DNA of 64,000 bases from Paenirhizobium selenitireducens ATCC BAA-1503 (GTDB taxonomy: Bacteria > Pseudomonadota > Alphaproteobacteria > Rhizobiales > Rhizobiaceae): contig NZ_KI912495.1 in the NCBI RefSeq assembly GCF_000518785.1, forward strand, positions 212,257 to 276,256, in the 5' to 3' direction. A program made the position numbers and the translations under genes. Numbering within the stretch: position 1 is the first letter of the stretch; the number at the start of each line of letters is the position of its first letter. This document shows, piece by piece, positions 45,498 through 52,752 of this stretch. Under the pieces are notes generated by a model. That model made no database searches. It was given only the letters and a program-made list of their open reading frames with translations, and was not told the origin of the DNA.

Positions 45498-45845
45498 TTG
45501 GATCGGATCATATACAAGATCGTGCCGCGCGAATTATGGCAGGAAGCGCGCGACGAGGGAGTATTTCGCGGGGCGGCGATCGATCTTCACGACGGCTGCA
45601 TCCATTTTTCCACGGCCGCCCAGGCGGTCGAAACGGCCGCGCGCCACTTTGCCGGGGTCGAGAACCTGCTGCTGGTCGCCGTCGAGGCGGCAGCGCTCGG
45701 CGCGGCGCTGCGCTTCGAGCCGTCGCGCGGCGGCGATCTTTTTCCGCACCTCTATGCCAACCTGCCGCTCGATGCCGTCCTGTGGGAAAAGCCCCTGCCG
45801 CTTGGCGGCGACGGCCAGCATGTCTTTCCGGAGATGGACCGATGA
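45498..45845 (+). CDS. DUF952 family protein
   Basis: The 115-residue protein has the DUF952 hallmarks: IYKIVPRELWQEA, DGCIHFSTAAQAVETAARHF, and FPHLYANLPLDAVLWEKPLP. The fold is thought to be related to ADP-ribosyl/2'-phosphotransferase-like domains; function unknown. The start is TTG. Its stop overlaps the pyrD start (ATGA), so the two are translationally coupled. Confidence 0.88.
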   Translation: MDRIIYKIVPRELWQEARDEGVFRGAAIDLHDGCIHFSTAAQAVETAARHFAGVENLLLVAVEAAALGAALRFEPSRGGDLFPHLYANLPLDAVLWEKPLPLGGDGQHVFPEMDR

Positions 45846-46930
45846 TCGATGCTTTCAAGACGATTGCCCGCCGCGGCCTGTTCCTTTTCGACGCCGAAAC
45901 CGCCCACGGCATGTCGATCGCGGCGCTGAAATCCGGCCTCGTGCCGGGCTGCACGCTGAAGGCCGATCCGCGGCTCGCCATAACCGTCGCCGGCCTCCAA
46001 TTCCCCAATCCGCTCGGCATGGCCGCGGGCTATGACAAGAATGCCGAAGTGCCCGACGCGCTGCTGCGTCTCGGCTTCGGCTTTGCCGAGGTCGGCACGC
46101 TGACGCCGAAGCCGCAGGCCGGCAATCCCAGGCCGCGCATCTTCCGGCTGGAAAAGGACCTCGCCGTGATCAACCGGCTCGGCTTCAACAATGAAGGCCA
46201 TGCGGCCGCCCTTGCCCGACTGCTGGCCCGCCGGCCCGCCGGCATCGTCGGCGTCAATATCGGCGCCAACAAGGACAGCGCCGACCGCATCGCCGACTAT
46301 GTCGAGGGCATCCGCCGCTTCTCGGGCGTCGCCTCCTATTTCACCGCCAACATCTCCTCGCCCAACACGCCGGGCCTGCGCGACCTGCAGGCCCGCGAGA
46401 GCCTGTCGACGCTGCTGTCGGCCGTGCTCGCCGCGCGCGACGAAATCGCCGCGGCATCGGGCGTGCGTCGCCCGGTCTTTCTGAAGGTCGCGCCGGATCT
46501 CACCGAAGAGGGCATGGACGACATTGCCGCCGAAGCGCTGGCGCACCAGCTCGACGGGCTGATCGTCTCCAACACGACGCTGTCCCGCGACGGCCTTACC
46601 GATCCGCGTCTCGCCGGTGAGGCGGGCGGGCTGTCGGGCATGCCGCTGTTTGACAAGTCGACGGCGGTGCTCGCCCGCATGCGCAAGCGCGTCGGCCCGG
46701 CCATGCCGATCATCGGCGTCGGCGGCGTGTCCTCGGCCGAGACGGCGCTGGAAAAGATCCGCGCCGGCGCCGATCTGGTGCAGCTCTATTCCTGCATGGT
46801 CTATGAGGGGCCCGGCCTTCCGGCACGCATCGTGCGCGGCCTGTCGGCGCTGCTCGACCGCGAAAAGGTCTCCTCGATCCGCGAGCTGCGCGACACCCGC
46901 CTCGACTACTGGCTGGCCGCAAAGGTCTGA
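45842..46930 (+). CDS. pyrD: Dihydroorotate dehydrogenase (quinone), class 2 (PyrD)
   Basis: The 362-residue membrane-associated flavoenzyme oxidises dihydroorotate to orotate with quinone. The N-terminal amphipathic helix (IDAFKTIARRGLFLF) marks class 2. The FMN site MAAGYDKNAEV, the catalytic serine in NISSPNTPGLR (Ser173) and the phosphate loop GVGGVSSAETALEKIRAGA are intact. It overlaps DUF952 by 4 bases, and its 3' end overlaps the MATE gene by 25 bases. Confidence 0.96.
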   Translation: MIDAFKTIARRGLFLFDAETAHGMSIAALKSGLVPGCTLKADPRLAITVAGLQFPNPLGMAAGYDKNAEVPDALLRLGFGFAEVGTLTPKPQAGNPRPRIFRLEKDLAVINRLGFNNEGHAAALARLLARRPAGIVGVNIGANKDSADRIADYVEGIRRFSGVASYFTANISSPNTPGLRDLQARESLSTLLSAVLAARDEIAAASGVRRPVFLKVAPDLTEEGMDDIAAEALAHQLDGLIVSNTTLSRDGLTDPRLAGEAGGLSGMPLFDKSTAVLARMRKRVGPAMPIIGVGGVSSAETALEKIRAGADLVQLYSCMVYEGPGLPARIVRGLSALLDREKVSSIRELRDTRLDYWLAAKV

Positions 46931-48249
46931 TCGAGCTTCGGTTTCAGCCGCGACAGCAGCAGCAGGCCGCGCAGCGCCAGAAACACGTTGAGCGCGATCC
47001 ACAAGCCGTGATTGCCGAAGCTCGGCACGAGGGCAGCCAGTGTCGCGAGATAGCCGGCCAGCGCCACGATCATCATGTTGCGCATCTCGCGCGACCAGGT
47101 GGCGCCGATGAAGATGCCGTCCATCTGGAAGGCCAGCGCCCCGGTCAGCGCGGTCAGCGCCGCATAGGGCAGATAGAGGTCGGCGACGATGCGAACCTCC
47201 TGCGCGGTGGTGATGAAGCCGATGATCGACTCCCCGAGCCCGAGAAAGAAGGCAAGGCTCGCCAGCGCCAGCCCGAGCGACCAGATGCCGGTGAGCTTCA
47301 CCGCGCGTTCGAAGCCCGGGCGATAACGCGCCCCGATGGTCTGGCCGGCGATCTGCTCGGCCGCGGTGGCGATCCCGTCGAGATAGAAGCTCGAGATCAT
47401 GAAGAAGTTGAGAAGCACCGCGTTGGCGGCGAGCGTCACCGGGCCGAAGCTCGCGCCCACCCGGGTCATCACGGTGAAGGCGGTGATCAGCGAGAAGGTG
47501 CGGATCAGGATGTCGCGGTTGAGGTGGAAGAGTTCTTTCAGCTTCGCCGTATCGGTCAGCATGGCCAGCCGCGGCATCGCGGACGGACCGTAGCGCCAGA
47601 AGACGAAGGCGAGGCCCGCGAGTGCCGCCACGGTCTCGCCGATCACCGTTCCCCAGGCGACGCCGGCGATCCCCCAGCCGAAGGTCAGGCCGAGCAGGAT
47701 CGACATGACGATGTTGATGCCGTTCAGCAGGATCTGCAGTCCGAGCCCGATCGAGCCGAGCCCGCGCCCGAGCACGAAGCCGAGCAGGGTGAAGTTGGAC
47801 AGCGTCACCGGTGCGGCAATGATGCGGATGGCGATATAGGTGGCCGACGCCTCGGCAACCCGGCCTTCGGCGCCCATCATCGTCAGGCCGCCGGAGATGA
47901 TCAGCGGCGACAAGGCGAGAATGAGCAGGCCGAAGCCGAGCGAAAGCGCAATCGAGCGCCAGAAAACGGCAAACAATTCGTCCCCGTCGCCGCGTCCCTG
48001 AGCCTGGGCGACGAGCGCCGTGGTCGAGGCTCGCAGGAAATTCAGGCTGCCGAACAGCAGGTCGAAGAGCGCGGCGGCAATGGCAAGCCCGGCCAGCGCC
48101 GCCGCCTCGCCGGTGCGGCCGATCACGGCGGTATCCGTCAGGCCGAGCAGCGGCGTGGTGACGTAACCGAGCGTCATCGGCACGGCGATCGCCAGCACCG
48201 AGCGATGTGTTACTTCGATGATCCGAACCGGCTGGCTTCTCGTGTCCAT
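46906..48249 (-). CDS. MATE family efflux transporter (DinF-like)
   Basis: The 447-residue protein has twelve predicted membrane helices in two halves, with MATE features LAIAVPMTLGYVTTPLLGLTDTAVIG, TALVAQAQGRGDG and QIAGQTIGARYRPG. It is likely a cation-coupled exporter of drugs or metabolites. It starts 38 bases after the CAP-domain gene on the same strand. The frame is open to 48411, but the ATG at 48249 gives the family start. Confidence 0.9.
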   Translation of the reverse strand: MDTRSQPVRIIEVTHRSVLAIAVPMTLGYVTTPLLGLTDTAVIGRTGEAAALAGLAIAAALFDLLFGSLNFLRASTTALVAQAQGRGDGDELFAVFWRSIALSLGFGLLILALSPLIISGGLTMMGAEGRVAEASATYIAIRIIAAPVTLSNFTLLGFVLGRGLGSIGLGLQILLNGINIVMSILLGLTFGWGIAGVAWGTVIGETVAALAGLAFVFWRYGPSAMPRLAMLTDTAKLKELFHLNRDILIRTFSLITAFTVMTRVGASFGPVTLAANAVLLNFFMISSFYLDGIATAAEQIAGQTIGARYRPGFERAVKLTGIWSLGLALASLAFFLGLGESIIGFITTAQEVRIVADLYLPYAALTALTGALAFQMDGIFIGATWSREMRNMMIVALAGYLATLAALVPSFGNHGLWIALNVFLALRGLLLLSRLKPKLDQTFAASQ

Positions 48250-48287
48250 GCATGCGCCCACTGACTTCGCGCCGGGGCGGGAATCGC

Positions 48288-48794
48288 TCAGGCCGACAGC
48301 ACCATGGCCCAATAGGGGCGGTTGGCGGAAGAGGGGTGGCGCGCAACGGCGACGCCGAGGCCCTGATAGGTGCCGAGCATGTTCTCGAGATGCTTCTTCG
48401 AATCGATCCACGCCTGGACCGCGCGCTCGACGCTGTCCTGGCCGGTGGCAATGTTCTCGGCCGCCGGCAGCGGTACTTCGGTCGATTTCATGCGCTCGAG
48501 GAAACTGTCGTTGAAGCCGATCAGATGCGCCATCTTTCCGGCCTTCGCCATGCGCCTCGCCTGGATGAGAGCCGCGACCTCGGCCTCGGGCTTGCGGGAG
48601 AGGCCTCCCAGTCCCTTCTTCTGCCGCAGGGTGTTGACGATCGGCAGCGCGCCTTCGGTCTGCACCTCGGCGAGGTCGTCACCGGTCGGCAGGACGTCCG
48701 TGCTACGGCAGCCGGCAAGCGCGGCGACAAGGCCGCCGGCCGACAGGATCAGAAGCGTGCGCCGCGGAAAGGGCTGAACGGTCGCAGGCTGCAT
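48288..48794 (-). CDS. CAP/SCP-domain lipoprotein
   Basis: The 168-residue protein has a lipoprotein signal with lipobox LAGC (Cys29) and a CAP domain (NTLRQKKGLGGLSRKPEAEVAALIQA, AENIATG, AWIDSKKHLENMLG, and YWAMVL at the end). CAP proteins of bacteria are cell-envelope proteins of mostly unknown role. It overlaps nothing and is 1 base from the upstream DUF6460-like gene. Confidence 0.85.
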   Translation of the reverse strand: MQPATVQPFPRRTLLILSAGGLVAALAGCRSTDVLPTGDDLAEVQTEGALPIVNTLRQKKGLGGLSRKPEAEVAALIQARRMAKAGKMAHLIGFNDSFLERMKSTEVPLPAAENIATGQDSVERAVQAWIDSKKHLENMLGTYQGLGVAVARHPSSANRPYWAMVLSA

Positions 48795-48795
48795 C

Positions 48796-49062
48796 TCAGT
48801 TCCTTGCGCTGATCAGACGCAGCACGATGAAGACCGGGATGACGATGGTCGCGCCGAGCAGAAGATAGTCGCCGACCCGTCCGAGCGCGGCGAAACCGCG
48901 ATACCAGAGCTCGATGAAGAAGTGGCGGATGCCTTCGAGGATGTCGACCGGATAGATGCCGAACACATGCATGATGAAGCCGACGATCAGCGAGACGACG
49001 ACGAGCTTGATGATCGTGCGGCCCGGCGTGTCGCCGAGAAATCTGTTGACCTGATCGGCCAT
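48796..49062 (-). CDS. Small membrane protein, DUF6460-like
   Basis: The 88-residue protein starts MADQVNRFLGDTPGRTIIKLV and has two hydrophobic helices (about 20-38 and 64-84). This matches a small family common in rhizobia (DUF6460), function unknown. The ATG at 49062 has AGGAG six bases upstream; the frame to 49197 is untranslated leader. It is the first gene of a CAP-lipoprotein and MATE gene run. Confidence 0.78.
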   Translation of the reverse strand: MADQVNRFLGDTPGRTIIKLVVVSLIVGFIMHVFGIYPVDILEGIRHFFIELWYRGFAALGRVGDYLLLGATIVIPVFIVLRLISARN

Positions 49063-49208
49063 GGCAATCTCCTGTTTGTCCTCACATAGGAAGAGGCGCC
49101 GTTTCCCGCAAGCAAGGCGCGCGAACGCCAAGCTTTGCGCCGGACAACTTAGCTCTTGTGTTTTTTCGGCCCTTCGGTCAAGTGCCGCCTGATCCACGGG
49201 ATTTCATC

Positions 49209-50153
49209 ATGCAGCCCACCCAGTTTTCCTCCGGCGACGTCATTGCCGACCGTCGCGCCGACTATGCCCGGATGCTCGCCGAAAGTGGCGATCCTGCGGC
49301 GGCCGCCGAATTGATGGAGCAGGCGCTGGAACTGGCGCCCGCCTGGGCCGCCGGCTGGCTGCGTCTCGGCGAATATCGCCAGAAGGCCGGCCTTGGCGCA
49401 GAGGCGGCGGAGGCGCTCCGGCAGGTGCTGGCGCTCGATCCGGAGGACATCTTCGGGGCCGGCCTGAAGCTCGCCCTCCTCGGCGCCGCAGAGACGCCCG
49501 ACAAGCCGCCGAGCCGCTATGTCGAGGCCCTGTTCGACGACTATGCCGACCGTTTCGAGGCGGCCCTCGTCAAGCGGCTGGACTATACCGTCCCCGGCAA
49601 GCTCGCGGCGCTGGTGCGCAAGGCGCGCGGCGAGGGCGGCCCCTTTGCCCGCGCCATCGATCTCGGCTGCGGCACCGGCCTGTTCGGCGTCGAAATCCGC
49701 TCCAGTGTCAGCCGGCTTGAAGGCTTCGATCTCTCGGTCAACATGCTCGCCAAGGCCGAGGAGAAGGGGATCTACGACCACCTGGCGCGCTCCGACCTGT
49801 CGCTCGATGGCGAAGGCTCCCGGCTTTTCGAAGGCGGTCTGACGCGCGGCCGTGCCGATCTCGTCGCCGCCGCCGACGTGCTGATGTATCTCGGCGACCT
49901 GTCGAACGCCTTTTCCCTGGCCGCGGAGCTTTCGGCCCCCGGCGCATTCTTCGCCTTTTCGGTCGAGGATGCCGGCACGCCGGACGGCTTTCACCTTGCC
50001 CCTTCGCTGCGTTATGCCCATTCGGAAGCCTATGTCCGCGCCGCGCTTGCCGCCGCCGGCTTCGAGATCCGCGAAATCGAGCGTACGACCATTCGCATGG
50101 ATGGCGGAAAACCGGTCCTCGGCATTCTGTTTCTTGCGATCCGGACGCCCTGA
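49209..50153 (+). CDS. TPR-containing SAM-dependent methyltransferase
   Basis: The 314-residue protein has an N-terminal pair of TPR-like helices (about 15-85, LMEQALELAPAWAAGWLRLGEY) and a class I methyltransferase domain with SAM motif AIDLGCGTGLFGVEIR (about 147-162) and a GFDLSVNMLAKAEEKG acidic loop. Substrate unknown; similar proteins are annotated as TPR methyltransferases. The ATG at 49209 is preferred over 49158 for sequence continuity. Confidence 0.85.
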   Translation: MQPTQFSSGDVIADRRADYARMLAESGDPAAAAELMEQALELAPAWAAGWLRLGEYRQKAGLGAEAAEALRQVLALDPEDIFGAGLKLALLGAAETPDKPPSRYVEALFDDYADRFEAALVKRLDYTVPGKLAALVRKARGEGGPFARAIDLGCGTGLFGVEIRSSVSRLEGFDLSVNMLAKAEEKGIYDHLARSDLSLDGEGSRLFEGGLTRGRADLVAAADVLMYLGDLSNAFSLAAELSAPGAFFAFSVEDAGTPDGFHLAPSLRYAHSEAYVRAALAAAGFEIREIERTTIRMDGGKPVLGILFLAIRTP

Positions 50154-50177
50154 GGGAACCGAAAATTGCGAACTGCA

Positions 50178-50204
50178 CGATAGGTCAGTATTCCTTACCT
50201 ATCG
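50178..50204 (+). promoter_or_regulatory. Inverted repeat CGATAGGT-N11-ACCTATCG upstream of the YitT pair
   Basis: Perfect 8-base arms at 50178-50185 and 50197-50204 are separated by 11 bases, 66-92 bases upstream of the first YitT gene and just after the methyltransferase stop. A dimeric regulator site is the simplest reading; the regulator is unknown. Confidence 0.55.
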
Positions 50205-50269
50205 CCCTTGCGTCTCAGGGGATCCGGAGTATTTTTTGCACAGCGGAAGAGCTTTTTCGGAGACGTGTC

Positions 50270-50908
50270 ATGGCGCATTTGACGAGCATGCTGGGTATCT
50301 GGAATTCCAATCCGACCCGCCATACGGCGGCCGAGGATCTGCAGGGGCTCATCGCCGGCAGCATGATCGCCGCGCTCGGCCTCTATCTGCTGGCCAAGGT
50401 CGGGCTTCTCACCGGCGGCATGGCGGGGTTGGCCTTCGTCCTGCACTACTGGAGCGGTCTGAGCTTCGGCCTGCTCTTCTTCGTGCTTAACCTGCCCTTC
50501 TACATCCTGTCGCTGCGCCGCGTCGGCGTCGATTTCACCCTGAAGACCTTTGCCGCCGTCGGCTTCACCTCGTTCCTCGTGGAAATCGAAAGCCGCTTCC
50601 TGGTGATCGAGAGCATCGCTCCGGTCTGGGCTGCGGTGCTTGGCGGCCTGCTGCTCGGTTTCGGCCTTCTGGCGCTCTACCGCCACCGCGCCAGCCTCGG
50701 CGGGCTCGGCATCCTCGCCGTCTATGTGCAGGATCGTTTCGGCATCCGCGCCGGCCTGGTCCAGCTCGCCTTCGATCTCGTCGTCATGGCCACCGCCTTT
50801 GCCGTCGTCAGCCCGCAGGTGGTCGCCTATTCGGTGCTCGGCGCCGTCGTGCTCAACCTCTTCCTCGCCATCAACCACCGCTCCGATCGTTACATCGCCC
50901 TGCGCTGA
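50270..50908 (+). CDS. YitT family membrane protein (copy 1)
   Basis: The 212-residue protein has five or so membrane helices and the YitT/DUF161 motifs AGSMIAALGLYLLAKVGLLTGG, YRHRASLGGLGILAVY and the C-terminal NLFLAINHRSDRYIAL. Function of the family is unknown. It is followed after 85 bases by a paralogue of the same length. Confidence 0.88.
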   Translation: MAHLTSMLGIWNSNPTRHTAAEDLQGLIAGSMIAALGLYLLAKVGLLTGGMAGLAFVLHYWSGLSFGLLFFVLNLPFYILSLRRVGVDFTLKTFAAVGFTSFLVEIESRFLVIESIAPVWAAVLGGLLLGFGLLALYRHRASLGGLGILAVYVQDRFGIRAGLVQLAFDLVVMATAFAVVSPQVVAYSVLGAVVLNLFLAINHRSDRYIALR

Positions 50909-50993
50909 GGCTTTCGGCGGCATACCCCTTGAGATCGGCGCGGCGGCGCGCTACCGACTGGGCAAGCAAGCGCATTGAACGGCAGGATATGAC

Positions 50994-51638
50994 ATGGCCA
51001 ATGTCGAAGTGAAGACCCGCCTGAAGGACATGATGACCTCCTCTTCGGAGCGCCATTCGCTCGTCGATGACGTCCAGGGCCTGGCGGCCGGCTCGATGAT
51101 GGCCTCGCTCGGCGTGCTGCTGCTGTCAAGCGCCGGCCTGCTCACCGGCGGCACCACCGGCGTCGCCTTCCTGCTGCATTATGCCACCGGCTATGCCTTC
51201 GGTCTGCTGTTCTTCGTCATCAACCTGCCCTTCTACTGGCTGGCCTTCCGCCGCTTCGGGCTCGGCTTCACGCTGAAGACCTTCTCAGCCGTGGCATTCA
51301 CCTCCTTCCTCACGGAAGCGGTGCCGCGGGCCATCGGCTTTTCCCACATCGACCCGCTGGTCGCGGCGATCTTCGGCGGGCTGGTCATCGGTGCCGGCCT
51401 CTTGGCGCTCTTTCGCCACCGCGCCAGCCTCGGCGGCTTCGGCATCCTGGCGCTCTACCTGCAGGACCGCTTCGGCTGGCGCGCCGGCCTGGTGCAATTG
51501 GTGTTCGACGGCACGGTGCTGGTCTTCTCCTTCTTCGTCGCCACGCCCTTCATCATCTTCTGCTCGGTCGTCGGCGCCGTGGTGCTCAACCTCACGCTCG
51601 CCATCAACCACCGCAGGGACCGCTACATCGCGATGTAA
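50994..51638 (+). CDS. YitT family membrane protein (copy 2)
   Basis: The 214-residue paralogue of the preceding gene aligns end to end: VDDVQGLAAGSMMASLGVLL, FGLLFFVINLPFYWLAFRR, FRHRASLGGFGILALYLQDRFG and NLTLAINHRRDRYIAM. The N-terminal dozen residues differ. The tandem pair is an evident duplication. Upstream, AACGGCAGGAT offers a ribosome-binding site. Confidence 0.88.
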   Translation: MANVEVKTRLKDMMTSSSERHSLVDDVQGLAAGSMMASLGVLLLSSAGLLTGGTTGVAFLLHYATGYAFGLLFFVINLPFYWLAFRRFGLGFTLKTFSAVAFTSFLTEAVPRAIGFSHIDPLVAAIFGGLVIGAGLLALFRHRASLGGFGILALYLQDRFGWRAGLVQLVFDGTVLVFSFFVATPFIIFCSVVGAVVLNLTLAINHRRDRYIAM

Positions 51639-51673
51639 CGGTCCCTGCGGAGGCAAGAGCGGAGATCGGCTGA

Positions 51674-52135
51674 TCAGGCGGCAACGGCCGGCTGGTCGAT
51701 CGGATGCGGGAAGCGGAAGCCGACGGCGATCCTGTTCCAGACATTGATGGTGCCGATCGCAACGGTGATGTTGGCGATCTCGCAGTCATCGAAATGCGCC
51801 TTCAGCGCCTCGAAGGCCACGTCCGGCGCGCCGGTGCCGGCGATGTTCGTCACCGCGTCGACCCAGCCGAGAACAGCGCGTTCGCGCGGCGTGTAGATCG
51901 GTGATTCTCGCCAGACCGACATCATGTTGATCCACTGTTCGGACAGGCCGTCATGGCGCGATTCCTTCACATGCATGTCGACGCAGTAGGCACAACCGTT
52001 GATGATCGAGGCGCGCAGCTTGATCAGGTGAATGTCGGCGCGGGAAAGCCCGCTGGTCTGGACGTAGTTTTCGAGGCCGAGCACGGCCTTGTAGGCGGCG
52101 GGGGCGGCCTTTCCGATGTCGAGGCGCGGATGCAT
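51674..52135 (-). CDS. AhpD-like carboxymuconolactone decarboxylase family protein
   Basis: The 153-residue protein carries the AhpD-type redox site NGCAYCVDMHVKESR (Cys48, Cys51, His55). Family members act as peroxidase/reductase partners. The ATG at 52135 gives the usual MHPRLDIGK start; an ATG at 52153 would add six residues. It lies directly downstream of the Rrf2 gene on the same strand, and is probably its regulatory target. Confidence 0.88.
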   Translation of the reverse strand: MHPRLDIGKAAPAAYKAVLGLENYVQTSGLSRADIHLIKLRASIINGCAYCVDMHVKESRHDGLSEQWINMMSVWRESPIYTPRERAVLGWVDAVTNIAGTGAPDVAFEALKAHFDDCEIANITVAIGTINVWNRIAVGFRFPHPIDQPAVAA

Positions 52136-52160
52136 GATGCGTTTCCTTTCCATTTGCCCT

Positions 52161-52661
52161 TCAGCGGGCGGTCTTGCGTTCGTGGATTTCCAGGAAGGCG
52201 CAGCCGCGTGCCGCGATCCCTCCGTCGTCGTTCGCCTTCAGATCCGAAATCAGATCCGCGATGCTCGTTTTCTTGAGCTCGGCCCGATAAACCCGCTCCG
52301 CCGCCAGCATCGCTGCGGCAATCCCGCATGGTTTCTCGAAGTACCGCTGGGGGAGGGGATCAGGCCCCCTTTGGCGGATCTCGCGACAGCGGAAGGCCGG
52401 CTGCGGCCCTTCCACGGCAAGCACGATGTCGAGCAGGGTGATCGCCTCGGGCTTGCGTGCCAGGCGATAGCCGCCCTTTGGCCCCGGAACGGTGTCGACC
52501 AGGCCGGCGCTGGACAGCGCCTGGAGGTGTTTCAGCAGGTAGCTCGGCGAAACCCCGTGGAACTCCGCAAGCGCTGCCGCCGAAAGGACCCCGTCCTCGG
52601 GCAGGGTGGCCAGCATGGTCATGCTGTGGATGGCCTGTTCGACGCCGTCGCCTAGTTTCAT
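52161..52661 (-). CDS. Rrf2 family transcriptional regulator
   Basis: The 166-residue protein has the Rrf2 winged helix (VLSAAALAEFHGVSPSYLLKHLQALSSAGLV, in parts, then PGPKGGYRLARKPEAITLLDIV). Cys92, Cys112 and Cys154 are present, but the CX5CX7C iron-sulfur pattern of IscR/NsrR is not, so cluster binding is uncertain. With the AhpD-like gene it forms a likely redox-responsive pair under autoregulation at 52677. Confidence 0.88.
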   Translation of the reverse strand: MKLGDGVEQAIHSMTMLATLPEDGVLSAAALAEFHGVSPSYLLKHLQALSSAGLVDTVPGPKGGYRLARKPEAITLLDIVLAVEGPQPAFRCREIRQRGPDPLPQRYFEKPCGIAAAMLAAERVYRAELKKTSIADLISDLKANDDGGIAARGCAFLEIHERKTAR

Positions 52662-52676
52662 CGTGCGCTCCTATCG

Positions 52677-52693
52677 TAGATAAATAATATCCA
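52677..52693 (-). promoter_or_regulatory. Imperfect inverted repeat TAGATA-N5-TATCCA before the Rrf2 gene
   Basis: The arms match at 5 of 6 positions (core GATA-N5-TATC), in an AT-rich spot 16-32 bases upstream of the Rrf2 start. It is a plausible autoregulatory site, shared with the promoter region of the divergent helicase gene. Confidence 0.4.
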
Positions 52694-52752
52694 TGATTCT
52701 TTCGTCCGTCAACAGCGCTTCTTTTTTGAAGCGACTCCGCTAGGTTTACCCC

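Noticed and set aside
45752..48451. An 899-codon minus-strand frame spanning pyrD and the MATE gene
   Set aside because: It runs antisense to pyrD and in the wrong frame of the MATE gene, with no recognisable domain.
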